Assembly: GCA_000695325.1 (NCBI GenBank)
Contig: AVPN01000188.1
Span: 26,018 to 82,800 of the forward strand
From: Pleurobrachia bachei
Lineage: Eukaryota > Ctenophora > Tentaculata > Cydippida > Pleurobrachiidae
DNA length: 56,783 bases
Reading direction: 5' to 3'
Shown: positions 53,501-56,783 of the stretch, piece after piece
Layout of the letters: every line of letters starts with the position of its first letter
How positions within the stretch are numbered: the first letter of the stretch is position 1
Notes under the pieces: generated by a model
What the model was told of the DNA's origin: nothing
Database searches by the model: none
The model's input: only the letters and a program-made list of their open reading frames with translations
Made by a program: the position numbers and the translations under genes

Positions 53501-56500
53501 GTTAGGGTCCTGGACCTCCACCATAACTTGGCCAGGTTCACATTGAATAATGGAGGGAGCACACATAGGCACACAACCAATTCCCCCACCCTGACAGTTG
53601 CACCTGCTGCATCCCATATCGAAACTTTCACCTGAAGCAGAAAGAATTTAACCAATTATTGTAAATTAATGGACTAAAGAATTTAACTAATTATGTATTA
53701 CCAAATAATGAAATGACGATTAACGGGATTTGTCCGATCTAAGACCGAACCTAATCCTCCATTTTTGTACCATTTTTGTAGACGACACCATTGCCCATGT
53801 TACAGTCTCCCAAATTGATAGATTCCAACGGGGCACAGTAGGCAGCAACCACCAGTACCAATAGCACGGCTACTTTGAGTAGAGACATTTTCCAAATTTG
53901 ACACAAATGCGATAAAACTAACCAAGACCAAAGACAGGAATTATGATCGAGCTTATCTCATCCCGTATTTATACCTAGAGCATTTAATTATAAGCTCACG
54001 TGTGGTCATGCCATTTAGGGGTGTTTCCACCGCAGCATCTCGCCGTTCAGACGCCGCCCACTTTTTCCGTGTGGTTAATTTCTTTCACAATTTTAATTCT
54101 CTCATGTTACGCACAGAACGGATATAATATGTTTACTAATTGAAAACGCAGGTGCTAATTTCTATTGAGTGTTTCAGGAAGCGAACTTTTTCCTAGACAA
54201 CTCACCATCCAGAATTTAAAATTTCCGGAAATAAACCACTTTTGTTATCCCTAACATTTATTTGGGAAGGACGAAAGATGCCCGACCCTTAGTACCAGTT
54301 CCAACACTAAGTAGCGGTAATATAGAGTTCGCACCAATGAAATAAAATGTCGTTTGCCATTGCCCATTAGTTTTTTATCGAGAGCGTAGTTTTTTTTTGA
54401 CGTTTGATCGGAAAACTCATCCCTTTGTTCAAACTGAATTAGCATGGCAATACGTTTATAGGCCTCAAAGACTATGGCTAAACCATTTATTGACTAGACC
54501 CGGGTCATTGAAGCTGAAGGTTAATAAACTGATTTGCCACCTGGTTTAGAATGCTTTTTCCTACTATAAAACCGTAGAGTGTTAGGGGAATCACCACCAG
54601 AAATCGAAACCAAGATGATTTTCTTCACTTTACTGATTGGAGTCTCCACGGCTCTCAACGCCGCTCCTGAGGTGCTTCAGTCTGCCCTGAGCAACCCTAC
54701 CGCCTTCCGGGCCCTCTTTTCTGAGTACCAGGCTGCCGAGGGAAGGAACTACGTTGGAGGAGAGCAGAGGCTCCGAGCATCCATCTTCCGAGCCAACATC
54801 CAGGAGATTGCTGCCCATGACGCTGAAGAGGCTGGATGGTCCCAGGAGCTGAATATGTTCGCTGATATGACTGAGGAGGAGAAGGCCAGCTATACTGGAT
54901 TCAACGCCTCCGCTATGGTGAGCGATAACGCTGATGAGGAGGTTCTACCCCACCTGGGAAACCCTTCTGAGAAGGACTGGAGGGGTGTTGCTGTAACCTC
55001 AATCAAGAACCAGGGCAACTGCGGATCTTGCTGGATCTTTTCCGGATTTGGAGCTCTCGAGGGACACTATAAGATCCAGGGAGGCAGTCTGACGGACTTT
55101 GCTGAGCAGGAGGGTCTCGACTGCATCAAGAGGAATGGGTGTGGTGGTGGAATTATGACTTATGAGTGATGTGTACGACTGGCTGAAGAAGTCTGGTCGA
55201 GTTGGAGCTACCAGGGATATCCGATATACCGCCCGTCAGGGTTCCTGCAACTACAACAACAAACCTAACGCCCTCACCGCCTTCAAAGTTACTGGCTACA
55301 CCAACGCTCGGGGAGACAGTGCTCATGTTACCGCCCTTGCTACCTCAGGACCCCTGTCTGTTGGATACAGCGTTGCTAATGACTTCATGCGGTATAGGGG
55401 AGGAATTTACAACAACAGGAACTGTAACGGCGGAGGCCATGCGGTAGTCAGTGTTGGTTACACCAGCACATACTTCCGAATGAAGAACAGCTGGGGAAGC
55501 CGATGGGGAGAGAGTGGATTCTTCCGAATTGCTCGAGGAAACGTCTGTGGTATCACTGACATGGGATTCGCTCCCCGACTGGCGTCTACTGTGATGAGAG
55601 ACGAGGGAGATGAAGATGGTAAGGATTGCCCTGAGGGATGGAAGATGTGTCCCGATGGCAAGTGCATTCATGTGCATTGGTTCTGTCAGTAATGATTAAA
55701 TTACAGTTTAAATTATATCTCTCAAAGCTAATTTACTGTGTTTAAATATGCTTTCGACACACAGCCACTGGGGGAAGGGTTGCATCTGCAAAAACAGAGA
55801 CACGATTTCTGCGATTACCCTCGAAAACTTTAATTCCGACTAGATTAAAAAGAGTTCAATATCGGTATTAATCAATGTAACCACCCGCAGATACTAAAGA
55901 AAAGTGGTGCAAGCACCCCGACAGCTATCTACACTACCATGTCAGAGGCCGATATGATTACAAAATCCTCAGAAAAGCCAAAGCAGCATGTTCTCGAAGA
56001 AGGGACTGTAGAGGGATCACCCAGGAGCCGTACAACGACAACCTGTATACTCTGAGACAAGGACCCAAGCTTTACGAAGGGAGAAGTACTAACGGAGAGA
56101 CGTCCTGGGTGATTTGTTGACTGATTTCATGATATTAGAATGTTTTTAATCCTGAAAAATAATGCTATTTGAATGATGCTTTCAATTTGAACATGTCTTC
56201 AGGTCCCGTGTATACGTCTCTTCAAAACCACTAATTTTGCTTCCCTCGATAGCTTCACACAAAAAATTAGTCAGTGATTTCTTTAGTGATCAGGTCATCC
56301 CAAAAGTGCACAAAAAGTGTTTTACCTGAGTGAAATTCTTCCCGATGAACCGTTTCGCATCGTAAATTGTCCTCATAGGATTAGTTTTGATTTGCTGCTC
56401 TGCCCGGTGTCCCGTATACACTGTGTTATCATCAACATAACCCACTATACTGGGGATAGTACGTTTGCCAGCACTATCTGCTAACACGTGAACCTGAATA

Positions 56501-56783
56501 CAGAATAGAATTATTTATTAGGATTATCATGATTATTGCATGGCTTCATACAGCAAGAAATCGAAGATAAAGAGACATGAATGCAGTACTAGTGAACCAT
56601 GGATCAAACCCCTTCTCTCACCTCGCCTACTCATCTTTCACAACACCCCTCCCTCCCTCTCACCTCGCCTGATCCCGGTTGAAAGACTGCAACACAGCTG
56701 TAGGTGGTACCCAGATCCACTCCCAGCATCACTGGTTTAGGGGGCGGTAGGAAGTGGTTGGTTACCATGGTAGCGAAGAAGAG
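47589..56783 (-). CDS. HSPA13: HSPA13 (Stch), ER/microsomal Hsp70-type ATPase, 5'-incomplete (9 exons seen)
   Basis: Exons: beyond 56783-56664 ([18 protein letters not shown], the Hsp70 phosphate-1 motif), 56493-56326 ([22 protein letters not shown]-like [15 protein letters not shown]), 50356-50230, 49833-49742 ([10 protein letters not shown]), 49524-49413 ([20 protein letters not shown]), 49049-48951 ([14 protein letters not shown]), 48576-48461 ([14 protein letters not shown]), 48211-48047, 47861-47589 ([32 protein letters not shown], stop). The end [12 protein letters not shown] is diagnostic: HSPA13 has only the ATPase domain and lacks the Hsp70 peptide-binding domain. Phosphate, connect and adenosine motifs are intact. 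The N-terminal signal anchor runs off the right edge. The 5.97-kb intron 50357-56325 holds nested genes; the last exon is duplicated at 44705-44977. Confidence 0.93.
49863..50098. mobile_element. Possible inverted-repeat element in an HSPA13 intron
   Basis: TTTTCGGAGCG at the left and CGCTCCGAAAA at the right, about 235 bp apart. The interior is CpG-rich, with repeated GCGTGCTCGAGCA and CACGTG. No clear target duplication, so this is tentative; it could be a CpG-rich regulatory patch. Confidence 0.4.
50500..51621 (+). pseudogene. Papain-family cysteine peptidase copy A (broken)
   Basis: C1A cathepsin-type sequence without a start. The upstream 250 bp matches the 5' flank of copy C, but the signal peptide and first propeptide residues are lost and GGAGGAGAGCAGAGGCTCC is duplicated at the break (50755-50793). 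The I29 propeptide part ([20 protein letters not shown]), [14 protein letters not shown] (catalytic Cys), [11 protein letters not shown] (His) and [10 protein letters not shown] (Asn) are present. A 7-bp insertion ACTTATG at 51177-51183 shifts the frame after GGGIM. The C-terminus ends QATQEE rather than with the Cys-rich extension of copies B and C. Nested in an HSPA13 intron. Confidence 0.85.
51622..52074. other. Spacer, peptidase copy A to VWC-like gene 1
   Basis: 3' flanks of two converging genes, A/T-rich. A perfect X-box palindrome GGTTACCATGGTAAC at 52057-52071 lies just past the stop of the VWC-like gene. Confidence 0.5.
52075..52473 (-). CDS. Small secreted single-VWC-like protein 1 (2 exons)
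   Basis: Exons 52473-52359 and 52256-52075 join in phase to about 98 residues. Signal peptide [20 protein letters not shown], then a Cys-rich module: [38 protein letters not shown]...ECSS...[10 protein letters not shown]. The CxCxC...CxxxC...CC..C pattern is that of a single von Willebrand C (VWC/SVWC) domain. The intron splits it at the Gly before ETF, as in its paralogue at 53468-53888. A TATA box lies at 52540-52547. Function unknown; possibly a matrix or immune peptide. Confidence 0.8.
   Translation of the reverse strand: MPSFAIRLFVAVVAVAVVQGAPAEKTGTCSYENRSFRAGKKIVKIFLFPGSLIHHCLSSHFNFHIYPQFPPSGETFKMGCDAECECQGQDMFDCVPMCTPMQPPRECSSNFVTTVDPNNSCCSIKTCPQQLE
52540..52547 (-). promoter_or_regulatory. 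TATA box of VWC-like gene 1
   Basis: TATAAATA on the minus strand, 67 bp upstream of the ATG. No splice acceptor lies near the ATG, unlike the housekeeping genes in the window. Confidence 0.7.
52712..53382 (+). pseudogene. Cysteine peptidase copy B (5' truncated, frame intact)
   Basis: Homology to copy C starts abruptly at AACTGCGGATCTTGCTGG, so the signal peptide, propeptide and the oxyanion-hole Gln are missing. The upstream open frame starting [13 protein letters not shown] is unrelated. It lacks the 7-bp insertion of copies A and C, so the frame runs from CGSCWIF through [27 protein letters not shown] and [10 protein letters not shown] to a Cys-rich extension ending [14 protein letters not shown]. 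Mature-domain residues are complete except at the N-terminus. Unlikely to give an active enzyme alone. Confidence 0.8.
53468..53888 (-). CDS. Small secreted single-VWC-like protein 2 (2 exons)
   Basis: Exons 53888-53771 and 53631-53468 join in phase to about 93 residues. Signal peptide [18 protein letters not shown], then [39 protein letters not shown]...QCEPG...[10 protein letters not shown] and a stop. Same Cys spacing and intron position as the gene at 52075-52473, so a clear paralogue. It converges on peptidase copy B with 85 bp between stops. TATA box at 53966-53973. Confidence 0.8.
53966..53973 (-). promoter_or_regulatory. TATA box of VWC-like gene 2
   Basis: TATAAATA on the minus strand, 77 bp upstream of the ATG. 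Context (CCGGG/CCTAG flanks) resembles that of paralogue 1. Confidence 0.7.
54565..54570 (+). promoter_or_regulatory. TATA box of peptidase copy C
   Basis: CTACTATAAAACC, with TATAAA 45 bp upstream of the ATG at 54615, giving a short 5'UTR of about 15-20 bases. Confidence 0.7.
54615..55692 (+). pseudogene. Cysteine peptidase copy C (full length, 7-bp frameshift)
   Basis: Intronless C1A peptidase with its own promoter. Signal peptide [17 protein letters not shown]29 propeptide ([46 protein letters not shown]), mature enzyme from about [20 protein letters not shown] with catalytic Cys, His (GGGHAVV) and Asn ([10 protein letters not shown]), then an extension [16 protein letters not shown]...HWFCQ like the first part of an LDLa module. 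The insertion ACTTATG at 55158-55164 (also in copy A, absent from copy B) shifts the frame after GGGIM and gives a stop within four codons. Either all copies here are pseudogenes with the working gene elsewhere, or the insertion is an error or a handled variant. Confidence 0.85.
55891..56119 (+). other. PAN/apple-like Cys-rich exon
   Basis: After an acceptor (ACCACCCGCAG) an open stretch reads [20 protein letters not shown], then [35 protein letters not shown] and GETSWVIC with a stop. Cys spacing, the DCRGI block and the Y-x-L-R motif before a terminal SW resemble small PAN-like domains. No first exon was found between the peptidase stop (55692) and here. It may be the end of a gene whose 5' part was lost in the cluster duplications. 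Confidence 0.5.
56120..56325. other. Residual HSPA13 intron
   Basis: A/T-rich; nothing recognised. Confidence 0.5.

Overview
Metazoan nuclear DNA: intron-rich genes with short GT-AG introns, animal families (adhesion GPCR, BTB-Kelch, VPS51, ERCC5/XPG, HSPA13, SPAG7, TPRKB) and many small DNA-transposon remnants. The species cannot be named. Good 3' splice acceptors lie 1-12 bases before the start codon of most housekeeping genes, and same-strand genes are tightly spaced. This is what spliced-leader trans-splicing with operon-like clusters would look like, as documented in ctenophores, hydrozoans, hexactinellid sponges and some bilaterians. Ordinary cis-spliced 5'UTR introns are the alternative.

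Layout. Everything from 34.7 kb down to the left edge is on the minus strand: a 19-exon adhesion GPCR (27.6-34.7 kb), VPS51 (22.0-26.4), an intronless long-form ABCC transporter (17.1-21.7), a BTB-BACK-Kelch gene (9.95-16.8), SPAG7 in two copies (2.1-3.5 and 5.5-9.3) and a small NDUFA11-like gene (0.2-1.8). A divergent promoter with an RFX X-box (34.7-35.07 kb) separates this run from a plus-strand run: CCDC51/MITOK, a lone WDR43-type Utp12 domain, XPG and TPRKB. HSPA13 then runs on the minus strand from the right edge (past 56.8 kb) down to 47.6 kb. One of its introns (50.4-56.3 kb) holds a nested cluster of cysteine-peptidase copies (+), two small secreted VWC-like proteins (-) and a PAN-like exon (+).

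The dominant theme is recent tandem segmental duplication. At least five units are duplicated (1.5-4.6/5.0-10.3; 10.8-11.7/11.7-12.6; 14.55-15.84/15.85-17.14; 42.3-45.1/45.2-48.0; the peptidase cluster). Most unit ends fall inside genes and leave orphan first or last exons with intact splice sites. Some units are so similar that uncollapsed haplotypes in the assembly must be considered.

The most interesting single locus is 6.68-9.17 kb. A 2.47-kb composite hAT-like insertion with a perfect 8-bp target duplication sits in intron 1 of SPAG7 copy 2 and carries four in-phase internal exons of an ammonium transporter. A 321-base assembly gap lies inside a second hAT-like element in the GPCR gene.
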